Positions 16,851-23,704 of a stretch of DNA of 45,104 bases are shown here, piece after piece (position 1 is the stretch's first letter; the number at the start of each line of letters is the position of its first letter). This stretch comes from DAOSVX01 sp964493665 (GTDB lineage Bacteria; Bacillota_I; Bacilli_A; RF39; UBA660), in NCBI GenBank assembly GCA_964493665.1, contig CAZBOZ010000008.1, positions 1-45,104 on the forward strand. The letters run 5' to 3'. A program made the translations under genes and the position numbers. The notes below the pieces were generated by a model. That model saw only the letters and a program-made list of their open reading frames with translations. It was not told where the DNA came from and did not search any database.

Positions 16851-16864
16851 TATTTATTTTATTT

Positions 16865-17191
16865 TTATGATTCACAATTTCCAGAAAATGGATGAACTAT
16901 ACATTCTCTACAAATTTCATATTGATCTTGATATTCAGCTTTAAATGTTCCTACTAAGCCAAATACTAAACCAACTATTGTAGGTATAAAGAATATAACA
17001 ACACCAAATACTGCTCTTTTTACTAATATTTGAGTAGCTTTCTTGATTTCGTCTTCACTTTGAGCAACAACAGCTTTTCCTAAATCAATTGATCCCCAAA
17101 CTATTAATAATATCGGAATAGCTATTTTAAATACAAAAAATACTGTTCCTATAAATCCTAAAATTGATGACGCATCTGAACAAAATGTCAT
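16865..17191 (-). CDS. Small two-helix VirB2/TrbC-like candidate major pilin
   Basis: The 108-residue protein is essentially the pilin-like domain alone: a first membrane helix at about 10-33, the loop GSIDLGKAVVAQSEDEIKKA, a second helix at about 55-78, and an exported tail with CRECIVHPFSGNC. VirB2 and TrbC pilins have the same two-helix plan with a short charged cytoplasmic loop. No cleaved signal peptide is obvious; the first helix may insert directly. It has its own strong promoter (17216-17244) and a terminator (16819-16850), unlike any other gene of the cluster, as expected for the most abundant subunit. Two larger genes downstream carry the same domain with extra heads. The pilin assignment is inferred from topology and context. 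Confidence 0.72.
   Translation of the reverse strand: MTFCSDASSILGFIGTVFFVFKIAIPILLIVWGSIDLGKAVVAQSEDEIKKATQILVKRAVFGVVIFFIPTIVGLVFGLVGTFKAEYQDQYEICRECIVHPFSGNCES
17058..17095 (-). repeat. 38-base exact repeat, copy 2 (pilin-like loop)
   Basis: Second copy of the sequence at 15838-15875, at the same place in the paralogous domain. Confidence 0.9.
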
Positions 17192-17215
17192 ATTTTTTCC
17201 TCACTCTCTAAAATA

Positions 17216-17244
17216 ATTTTATAATTTATTAAATGTTTTGTCAA
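17216..17244 (-). promoter_or_regulatory. Strong promoter of the 108-residue pilin-like gene
   Basis: Minus strand: a perfect -35 TTGACA (17239-17244), a 17-base spacer and -10 TAAAAT (17216-17221), 25 bases before the ATG at 17191. It is one of the best sigma-A-type promoters in the window and lies inside the cluster, in a 63-base gap. Confidence 0.72.
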
Positions 17245-17254
17245 CAATAGTTGT

Positions 17255-18244
17255 TTAAAATTTAAATAATCCCAAAATCTTGTTGCTTTTATCACTATTT
17301 TCTTGGGTGTTTTGTTTAACAAAACCTAGTTTTGTTAAAAATATATCTAATACATTATGACGCTCTTTTTTATCATCAAGTGGCGGAATATTATAATAAA
17401 CTTGAGTTTTAGCTTCATATTCAAAATCTAAAACATCTTTACTATCCAATAAGCTTTTATTTAGAACTATTTTTTTGCCTTTTAATTTTTCAAAGATGCT
17501 ACGATTTTTTCTAATCATTTTAGTTAATTTAATTGTACTAGGTTCAATTAAGTATAAAATATCTCCACAAGTATCTTCATTATCAGTACCATTTAAATCA
17601 ACTAAGACTACATCAAACTCTTTGGCTCTAAGTAAAGTTTTAGCAAAATCTTGAGAAGTAGTACTAATTAAATTAGGATCATTAAATAATGAAAAGTCTC
17701 TTCTATCTATCTCAATTCCTAGAACTTTATAATTAGCTTGTAATTGCTTTTTTAGCATATAAATTAATGTTGTAGCTCCAGCATGATCAGTCACATTAGA
17801 AATACCTATTATTTTAGTGTCAATACTACTTTCAACTTTTTCAACAATAGTTGTTGTTAGATCGTTTAATTGATGAATTTGAGCCACATCTTTATAACTA
17901 TTAGGATTTTGGATTAAATATTTAATCGTATCAATGTTTCTACTAAAATTGTATATACCCATAGATATTAATTTTGATAAATAATTAGCACTGCTAGATT
18001 CTTCACTATCATCTAACACCAATATTATTTTACTCATATCTAATCCAGCTGATAATCTTTGGATAGTATTAATATCTTTATAATTTTTTATCGCTGTTAT
18101 ATCTAAAACCATTCGATTAAAGAAAAAATTAGAAAAAGTTTCAATTAACTCATCTACCTCAAATTCTCCATACATGGTTTTAATAATATCAATATCTAAA
18201 TTAGCCAACATTGATTGATATTTATTTGCTACTATTACATTCAT
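17255..18244 (-). CDS. tadZ: TadZ/CpaE-like pilus-localisation protein
   Basis: This 329-residue protein has an N-terminal receiver-like domain (about 1-125) and a ParA/MinD-type domain (about 140-320), the TadZ/CpaE plan. TadZ proteins place the Tad machine in the cell. The nucleotide-binding loop is degenerate: GISNVTDHAGATTL at 147-160 has GATT where ParA proteins have GKTT, so the usual lysine is missing. FDVVLVDLNGTD occupies the Walker B-like position. Atypical loops are known in TadZ. The gene follows the pseudopilin-like gene by 17 bases and precedes the small pilin-like gene. AGAGGGAT supports the start. Confidence 0.82.
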   Translation of the reverse strand: MNVIVANKYQSMLANLDIDIIKTMYGEFEVDELIETFSNFFFNRMVLDITAIKNYKDINTIQRLSAGLDMSKIILVLDDSEESSSANYLSKLISMGIYNFSRNIDTIKYLIQNPNSYKDVAQIHQLNDLTTTIVEKVESSIDTKIIGISNVTDHAGATTLIYMLKKQLQANYKVLGIEIDRRDFSLFNDPNLISTTSQDFAKTLLRAKEFDVVLVDLNGTDNEDTCGDILYLIEPSTIKLTKMIRKNRSIFEKLKGKKIVLNKSLLDSKDVLDFEYEAKTQVYYNIPPLDDKKERHNVLDIFLTKLGFVKQNTQENSDKSNKILGLFKF

Positions 18245-18261
18245 TTTAATCCCTCTTTATT

Positions 18262-18741
18262 CTAACATTCATTCCAAGTCAAGCAATCTGCTGGATATTC
18301 TATTTCAGTTGTTTCACCTTTTACTTTAAAAGTGAAGAAATCACCAAATATTGGTAAATCCATATTAAAGAATAAGGCGACACTATAATAAGCTCTTTGA
18401 CGTTCGATATCATTATAGCTATTATATTTTTTTATACAATAACTATATTTTATTACATTACCATCTTTGTATTCTTGATAACCCTGATAACCACTAGGAC
18501 ATCTACCATGATTGATATAACCAACACTTTCCAAGTATTTAGCTATTTGTTCTATGGCACCTGGATCATTAGGATTTTCATTGCTTGTAAGGCCTTCTTC
18601 TCTTTCAATTATATTTATTACTTCATTTTTTACTTTAAATGACTTTGAATAGTTTATAGCTACTGCTAAATAAGCAGTAAAAAGTAATATAAAAATAATC
18701 ATTAAAGAAAATAACCATGTCCCACCTATTGATTGTCTCAT
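18262..18741 (-). CDS. Pseudopilin-like protein (TadE/F-like), copy 2
   Basis: The 159-residue protein begins MRQSIGGTWLFSLMIIF, a very short charged leader and then a single helix to about residue 31. An extracellular domain follows with four cysteines near RCPSGYQGY, SYCIKKY and CLTWNEC. It is a paralogue of the next gene upstream: both share the start, the AINYS segment, KNEVINIIERE-type text, the YLxxVGY segment and a C-terminal DLPIFxDxFTFxxKG. A short leader with a Gly before or in the helix, next to tad genes, fits a TadE/TadF minor pseudopilin. Membership of that family is inferred. Confidence 0.72.
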   Translation of the reverse strand: MRQSIGGTWLFSLMIIFILLFTAYLAVAINYSKSFKVKNEVINIIEREEGLTSNENPNDPGAIEQIAKYLESVGYINHGRCPSGYQGYQEYKDGNVIKYSYCIKKYNSYNDIERQRAYYSVALFFNMDLPIFGDFFTFKVKGETTEIEYPADCLTWNEC

Positions 18742-18761
18742 TTTATATCACCCTACTTTTA

Positions 18762-19202
18762 TTAACTTTCGCTATAAAATAATTGATTAGAATCACCTTT
18801 TATAGAGAAAGTAAACCAATCTCTAAATATTGGTAAATCAATTTGAAAGAAAACTTCTACTTGATAATAAGAACTTTCAGCATAATCCTCTTCGCCACCT
18901 ACTACTACCGTTTTGTAGCAGTAGATACTTTCACCTACACCAAAATCTTTATCACTATTATTACCCGTCATTCCTTCTTCACATTTGCCAGTTGTTCTGT
19001 ACCCTACATTAGTCAAATAGGCCGCTATATCTTCGGCAGCCTTATCTGTATAACCGTTTTCTCTTTCAATAATGTCAACTATTTCATTTTTAACATTATA
19101 AGCCCTAGAATAATTTATGGCTAGACAAAGGTAGCCAGTAAACAACATAACAAATAGTACGACTATATTGAATAGCCATGTTCCACCTATTGCCTCTCTC
19201 AC
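18762..19202 (-). CDS. Pseudopilin-like protein (TadE/F-like), copy 1
   Basis: This 146-residue protein begins MREAIGGTWLFNIVVLFVML, has one N-terminal helix, and then an extracellular domain with two cysteines (GKCEEG and SIYCYKT) and the closing FQIDLPIFRDWFTFSIKGDS. It is clearly related to the 159-residue protein 20 bases downstream, so the pair arose by tandem duplication. The leader resembles that of the Flp-like protein just upstream (MKEATGEL), suggesting the same processing or insertion route. Likely a minor pseudopilin of the Tad pilus. Confidence 0.72.
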   Translation of the reverse strand: MREAIGGTWLFNIVVLFVMLFTGYLCLAINYSRAYNVKNEIVDIIERENGYTDKAAEDIAAYLTNVGYRTTGKCEEGMTGNNSDKDFGVGESIYCYKTVVVGGEEDYAESSYYQVEVFFQIDLPIFRDWFTFSIKGDSNQLFYSES

Positions 19203-19219
19203 TTAAATCACCTACAAAC

Positions 19220-19468
19220 TTATTTACATGGACAAGTTATATTTGATGTTCCAGTAGAATTCCCCTCATCATCATATTCATAATAAATACAAGTTGTTGA
19301 TTTAGCTCCACTAGCACATTCATCACATATAGCATTAGCACATTTAGTACTTTGGCTAATATTGTTTTTAATAAGTGGCCATACCAATGTATAAAATATA
19401 ACCCCTATCGCAGCTATAGCAATTACTGTTATAACTGTCATATTTAATTCGCCTGTTGCTTCTTTCAT
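19220..19468 (-). CDS. Flp-like small pilin candidate
   Basis: The 82-residue protein has a short leader, MKEATGELNMT, a strongly hydrophobic helix (about 9-32) and a small exported domain with five cysteines, including the terminal CPCK. Its size, single N-terminal helix and position directly after tadC match a Flp/TadE-type prepilin. The classical Flp cleavage text (G followed by xxxxEY) is not seen, and no prepilin peptidase gene lies in the window. A good AAGGAGG precedes the start. An alternative is a minor pseudopilin. Confidence 0.68.
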   Translation of the reverse strand: MKEATGELNMTVITVIAIAAIGVIFYTLVWPLIKNNISQSTKCANAICDECASGAKSTTCIYYEYDDEGNSTGTSNITCPCK

Positions 19469-19495
19469 TTTTATATTCCTCCTTAATATAACTTA

Positions 19496-19501
19496 ATTAT
19501 A
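19496..19501 (-). promoter_or_regulatory. Possible -10 box before the Flp-like gene
   Basis: TATAAT on the minus strand in the 51-base gap after tadC, 27 bases before the start; the -35 region (TGTAAA at 17 bases) is weak. It would allow extra expression of the small pilin. Confidence 0.35.
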
Positions 19502-19519
19502 ATATAAATTTATCAATTT

Positions 19520-20308
19520 TTACATATTAAACATCATTAATATTGACAAGACTAGTAAAAGCATTACTCCAGCTCCAGTTGAAACTAACATGTACATAGT
19601 TTTACTTTCCATCTTTTCAAGACGTTCTTTATATTTAGTTTCACGAGACTTTTGTTGTAAATTTGAAATTGTTTTTGAGAATGTCAACAACTGCTCTTGT
19701 TTTCTATCTTGTCTACCTAAGCTTAATCTATAAAGAAGTCTCATCATTCTCATTGAATCCCTAACTGGATACTCTCTAGCAAATTCCATATATGGTTCAA
19801 TAGAAGCATCTCCAGCATCAATTTTCTCAACCAATCTTACTAAACCATCTTTAAATATTGTTGGTGCATCTTCTACTGATTTACCCATAGCTACTGGAAC
19901 AGTATAATGTTGAATTAAGATTTCTAAACTTTTTAAATAATATGGCAACAAAAGGTCAATATCATGTAAATGCTTTTTATAATAATTTTTCTTACTTACA
20001 TAGTCCATTTTAAATACCAAGAAACCTACTATTAAAGAAAATATAACATTAACATAGGTTAATTTAGTTAAGAATAAAAATAATAGAACGATAATAATTA
20101 AAAGACCATTTCTTAATCTTTTAGAAAATAATTTATCTACATCTATTCCACTACCATACTTAGCATAGCAATAAAAATCATAATCTGTCTCTTTTAGTCT
20201 TCTAAAGTACATTTCATTATCTTCAATAAATTTATTAGTACTTAATCTACCACCCATATCTAATAGAAAATAGATTATTACACCAATTAATAATACCTCA
20301 AAATACAT
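19520..20308 (-). CDS. tadC: TadC-like pilus inner-membrane protein
   Basis: This protein of about 262 residues has membrane helices near the N-terminus, in the middle (about 65-105), and at the C-terminus, with a helical cytoplasmic T2SSF domain between (LLPYYLKSLEILIQHYTVPV, then EYPVRDSMRMMRLLYRLSLG). This is the TadC plan; with TadB it forms the inner-membrane platform. The ATG at 20308, one base after the tadB stop codon, is preferred. A longer reading from 20350 would overlap tadB by 41 bases and has no ribosome binding site. Confidence 0.82.
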   Translation of the reverse strand: MYFEVLLIGVIIYFLLDMGGRLSTNKFIEDNEMYFRRLKETDYDFYCYAKYGSGIDVDKLFSKRLRNGLLIIIVLLFLFLTKLTYVNVIFSLIVGFLVFKMDYVSKKNYYKKHLHDIDLLLPYYLKSLEILIQHYTVPVAMGKSVEDAPTIFKDGLVRLVEKIDAGDASIEPYMEFAREYPVRDSMRMMRLLYRLSLGRQDRKQEQLLTFSKTISNLQQKSRETKYKERLEKMESKTMYMLVSTGAGVMLLLVLSILMMFNM

Positions 20309-20309
20309 A

Positions 20310-21212
20310 TTACTCAGCCCCCACATCTTCATTATAGTATTTCTCTCCACCTATTAAGAAATAACTATTTAAAATGATAATGGCATGTAATAAGAATTGG
20401 ACATACCATAAATCAAGCAATTCCAAATAATTGTCATTACCAAGTAAAAATTGCATAAACATAACTAACATATATAAAGCGAGTCCATAAGTAACAAATG
20501 TTTTATGAAATCCTTGTCTATCCATTCTATCGCGATATACTCCTTCAACAAGCATATCTATATCTAGTGCCATATTTTCTAAAGCTTCTCCTGAATCTTT
20601 TGATCCTTCTTTAGTTATTTGTAAAAATAATTGATGCATGTTTTTAACCATATAGAAAGGATATTTGCCATTCATGTAGCCAATTGATTCATCAATAGTT
20701 CCATTTTGGTAAGATAAATCAATCATCATCTTTAAATCAGCCAATACTGGATCTTCTAAGATACCAGAATCCCTAACTCCTTCTAATGATTTGACAAAAC
20801 TTTGAGTAGTATTAAATTCCATAATAACATTAGTTGTATATACTTGAATTTGTTCAAATATAAATTCGCTATATATTCTTTTACATCTTAAATAAGCCAA
20901 ATAAGGTATAAACATAATAGCTACAAGGGCATATATTATTGCCCAGATTAAACTAAAGAAATAAAGATAAGCTATCCCGCCCGCTACTAATCCAAAAATT
21001 ATGACTTGATTAGTATATTGTTTAGTAGAATATTCTTGTCCTAAAGCTTTTACCTTTTCTCTTACTTCTTTAAAACTATATGGTGCATATTTATTATAAG
21101 CAGTGTTAATTTGATTAACTATAAATTTATAAACATTCTCGCCATTATTCTTACGATATGACATGACAAATATAGCGATTATTATTAATAATATTAGTTC
21201 CACTATTTGCAC
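20310..21212 (-). CDS. tadB: TadB-like pilus inner-membrane protein
   Basis: The 300-residue protein has an N-terminal helix, a pair of helices near 68-108, a cytoplasmic T2SSF domain (EFIFEQIQVYTTNVIMEFN, then QLFLQITKEGSKDSGEALEN split over the domain) and two C-terminal helices. It sits between tadA (10 bases) and tadC, the standard tad order. With TadC it makes the platform on which TadA acts. Confidence 0.85.
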   Translation of the reverse strand: MQIVELILLIIIAIFVMSYRKNNGENVYKFIVNQINTAYNKYAPYSFKEVREKVKALGQEYSTKQYTNQVIIFGLVAGGIAYLYFFSLIWAIIYALVAIMFIPYLAYLRCKRIYSEFIFEQIQVYTTNVIMEFNTTQSFVKSLEGVRDSGILEDPVLADLKMMIDLSYQNGTIDESIGYMNGKYPFYMVKNMHQLFLQITKEGSKDSGEALENMALDIDMLVEGVYRDRMDRQGFHKTFVTYGLALYMLVMFMQFLLGNDNYLELLDLWYVQFLLHAIIILNSYFLIGGEKYYNEDVGAE

Positions 21213-21222
21213 CTCTTTCTTT

Positions 21223-22344
21223 TTATAAAACTTCTATATCTGGTTCTTTTTTAACTACAAAACTTAGTTTTTCTTCCTCACTTTTAGTAGTAGAGCTAAA
21301 TATGTTTTCAGAAATTATAACTCCTTGAGCTTCTAAATAACCAATTAAATATTTAGTTGGATTTTCTAAAGATACTTTACCATCTGGGCTTTTCTTAAAT
21401 ATTGTGTTTATTTTAGCATTATTATCTTCATCAACATAAAACTCTATTAATTCAACTATTTCTCTTTGGAATCTATTTAATTCCTTACTCATATACCCTC
21501 TTACATGAACACCTAATTGAACATAACGATGAATAGATTTCAAGAATTGATCAATATCCAAATTAGTTTCCAGCAAAGAATACATTCTCATTGGAATATT
21601 TTCGGCTTTATCAGAGTGAATTGTTGATAAAATATTATGTCCTGATGATATTGAGTTTCTTACGGCCATTACAGCTTCAGCACTACGAATTTCGGATAGT
21701 AATATCCATCTTGGATTCTGTCTCATACAAGCCACTAAGATATCACTATAAGACATAATATTATTGATTTTCATCGCCACAATATCACGATGCGGAAATA
21801 TTCTATCCAGATGTAGTTCCAAAGTATCCTCAATAGTAATAAGTTTTTCGTTTTCTTTGGTAAAACTAGCTAAATATTTTACTAACTCTGTTTTGCCACT
21901 ACCAGTTTCCCCACTGACTATTATATTCGAGTGACCTTCTACGCATTTTATTAAAAAGTCATGTAATTCCAAAGTAACATATTTTTCATCTAATAGTTTT
22001 TGTTTGTTTAATCTGATTTTGGCAGGTGTTTTACGAACAACACAAGCTATTCCATTAGTTGAAATTGATTCATGAATAAAATTCATACGTAGCTCAGCAC
22101 TTTCAGCATCTAATACTGGATGAGCCATATTAAAGGTCTTACCCATAACATTAGAACACTGAAAAGCTAATTTCTCTATAAAGGCATTATTAATTTCTGG
22201 TCGATCTATTTGAAAAACTCCTTTTGACAATGTTTTTAGCCATACTTGGCCATTATTTGTATAACTTATATCAGTTATATCATCATTATCTAGAAATTCC
22301 TTAATCGGTCCAAAATCAATCTGCGAGAAAATTGCATCATTCAT
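21223..22344 (-). CDS. tadA: TadA/CpaF (VirB11 superfamily) secretion ATPase
   Basis: This 373-residue ATPase drives pilus assembly. It has Walker A GETGSGKT at 145-152, an Asp-box region ITIEDTLEL at 169-177, Walker B ILLSEIRSAEA at 214-224 and a His box GHNILSTIHSD at 235-245, all intact. The N-terminal domain is shorter than in many CpaF proteins. The family also includes VirB11 of T4SS. As the only such ATPase in the window, it may serve the Tad half, the T4SS half, or both. AGAGGTG precedes the ATG. The C-terminal 35 residues after the ATPase core are acidic and specific to this protein. Confidence 0.9.
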   Translation of the reverse strand: MNDAIFSQIDFGPIKEFLDNDDITDISYTNNGQVWLKTLSKGVFQIDRPEINNAFIEKLAFQCSNVMGKTFNMAHPVLDAESAELRMNFIHESISTNGIACVVRKTPAKIRLNKQKLLDEKYVTLELHDFLIKCVEGHSNIIVSGETGSGKTELVKYLASFTKENEKLITIEDTLELHLDRIFPHRDIVAMKINNIMSYSDILVACMRQNPRWILLSEIRSAEAVMAVRNSISSGHNILSTIHSDKAENIPMRMYSLLETNLDIDQFLKSIHRYVQLGVHVRGYMSKELNRFQREIVELIEFYVDEDNNAKINTIFKKSPDGKVSLENPTKYLIGYLEAQGVIISENIFSSTTKSEEEKLSFVVKKEPDIEVL

Positions 22345-22371
22345 TTTGACACCTCTTTATTCTTTATTTTT

Positions 22372-23217
22372 TTAGTTTGTTGTTTCGGTTGTTGTCTCCG
22401 TCGTAGTTTCGGCTGTTGTATTTGTAGTATCTTCTGGTACATATGTTGTCTTAGCTAAAATAAATTCTTTTAAATATGAACTCTTAACTAATGTTTCACC
22501 AGGATTTGCTGAATAAGCAGCATTTCTAGGTACTGGAACTATTGCAACTTGGTTAGTTGTTATATAACCAGCTTTCATTAATAGTAAATACATATCATCT
22601 GGTACTGCAAATAAAAGCTCTGCTGGATTACGACTTTCAACTGTAGTTTCAAATACATGATCTCCATTGCTATCTTTTACTGCTAACACTTCAATACTTT
22701 CAATTAGCTTAGCATAAATAATTTTTCCTGTATCATCAACTGCTTTTAAATATAAGTCAATATAATTTCCCGGATAAATTGAATTACCATAAGTAGTATG
22801 AGTATCTACTCCTAAAGAATATATTGTATAACCATCTGGTATATTAGCAAATGCTGAATCAGGTTGTTCTTCAGCAGCCATTAAAGCTTCACTATAAAAC
22901 AAACTATTTGCTGGTATTGTTGTTCCGTAACTAACATATTTACCAACTACAAGGCCTGAATTAGTGACTAAATTATCACTTGAATTAGCCATACTCTTTG
23001 GTATTTGAGTATAACCAATCATATCACTAGTAATCAAAGTCCTAGATGATATCTCCACCTTTGCATATGGTACTGATATTGGTGTTATAGCTTGTTTAAC
23101 ACGCCAGTTATATCCTAAATATAAAATCAGGATGCCAACCAATACTCCTATTATTGTTACGGTATTTTTGTTAGAAAAAAACTTCTTTAATGACATTAAA
23201 ATATTTTCAAATTTCAC
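22372..23217 (-). CDS. cpaB: CpaB/RcpC-like pilus assembly protein
   Basis: The 281-residue protein has one N-terminal helix (about 19-36) and a SAF-type domain (ISVPYAKVEISSRTLITSDM, then VVGKYVSYGTTIPANSLF), followed by the RcpC-like domain with GYTIYSLGVDT, YPGNYIDLYL and AELLFAVPDD segments. It ends in a threonine-glutamate repeat tail. CpaB/RcpC proteins act in the Tad envelope complex, possibly with peptidoglycan. GTG start with AGGAGG eight bases upstream. No outer-membrane secretin is present, in keeping with a single-membrane cell. Confidence 0.85.
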   Translation of the reverse strand: MKFENILMSLKKFFSNKNTVTIIGVLVGILILYLGYNWRVKQAITPISVPYAKVEISSRTLITSDMIGYTQIPKSMANSSDNLVTNSGLVVGKYVSYGTTIPANSLFYSEALMAAEEQPDSAFANIPDGYTIYSLGVDTHTTYGNSIYPGNYIDLYLKAVDDTGKIIYAKLIESIEVLAVKDSNGDHVFETTVESRNPAELLFAVPDDMYLLLMKAGYITTNQVAIVPVPRNAAYSANPGETLVKSSYLKEFILAKTTYVPEDTTNTTAETTTETTTETTN

Positions 23218-23233
23218 TTTCTATTCCTCCTTT

Positions 23234-23689
23234 TTAATTTCCAACATAACTACTTATGTCATAACCATCTTCATAATTAGATGCTCCTATTTTTAACTCT
23301 AATATAGCATCCAGTTTATTTACAATATCAAATGATGTCTGATCACCTGCTATTGTAAAAGTATTACTAGTCGTCGATATTTTTACGCTTACCTTTGGTG
23401 GAGACTCATATATACCATAAAAATCAATGCGATAAGTTTTGTTAATGTTCATAGTTTCAGAAAATCTTCTTAAGAAATTCTCCACGAACTTTTCTTTATT
23501 AATTTTTAAGTCTCCATGTTCCCTATAATAAGCATAATCAACTGCATCTATCATTGATGCTTCAGTTACCTCTTTTAAAAGATAATAATCTTGGGTGTTC
23601 GTTGTTGTAAAATCCTGTACTAGCATCATGATGATTATAACAAATATTCCTAGAACAATCAACCAATATCCCCATAAACTTTCTTTCAT
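23234..23689 (-). CDS. Pseudopilin-like membrane protein of the Tad operon
   Basis: The 151-residue protein starts MKESLWGYWLIVLGIFVIII, again a short charged leader followed by one helix, then an extracellular domain without cysteines. The leader resembles those at 18262, 18762 and 19220. The text after the helix (QDYYLLKEVTEASMIDAVDY) resembles the helix extension of type IV pilin-like proteins. It lies 16 bases before cpaB and 15 after the giant exported protein. A minor pseudopilin is inferred. Confidence 0.7.
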   Translation of the reverse strand: MKESLWGYWLIVLGIFVIIIMMLVQDFTTTNTQDYYLLKEVTEASMIDAVDYAYYREHGDLKINKEKFVENFLRRFSETMNINKTYRIDFYGIYESPPKVSVKISTTSNTFTIAGDQTSFDIVNKLDAILELKIGASNYEDGYDISSYVGN

Positions 23690-23704
23690 TATTTATCTCC
23701 CCCC

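Noticed and set aside
2256..17191. An integrated conjugative element
   Set aside because: The VirB4, VirD4 and VirB6 types suggested it, but no relaxase, integrase, replication gene, tRNA attachment site or flanking repeat could be found in the window.
17237..17256. CAAC/GTTG inverted repeat after tadZ as a terminator
   Set aside because: The stem is only four or five pairs and no T tract follows; the sequence is better explained by the -35 of the promoter for the small pilin-like gene.
20309..20350. A longer start for tadC at 20350
   Set aside because: It would overlap tadB by 41 bases and has no ribosome binding site; the ATG at 20308 follows the tadB stop directly and matches the hydrophobic start of TadC.
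22381..22440. The Thr/Glu-encoding repeats near the end of cpaB as a mobile or CRISPR-type repeat
   Set aside because: They are simple low-complexity codons for a TTET tail within the coding frame, with no spacers.
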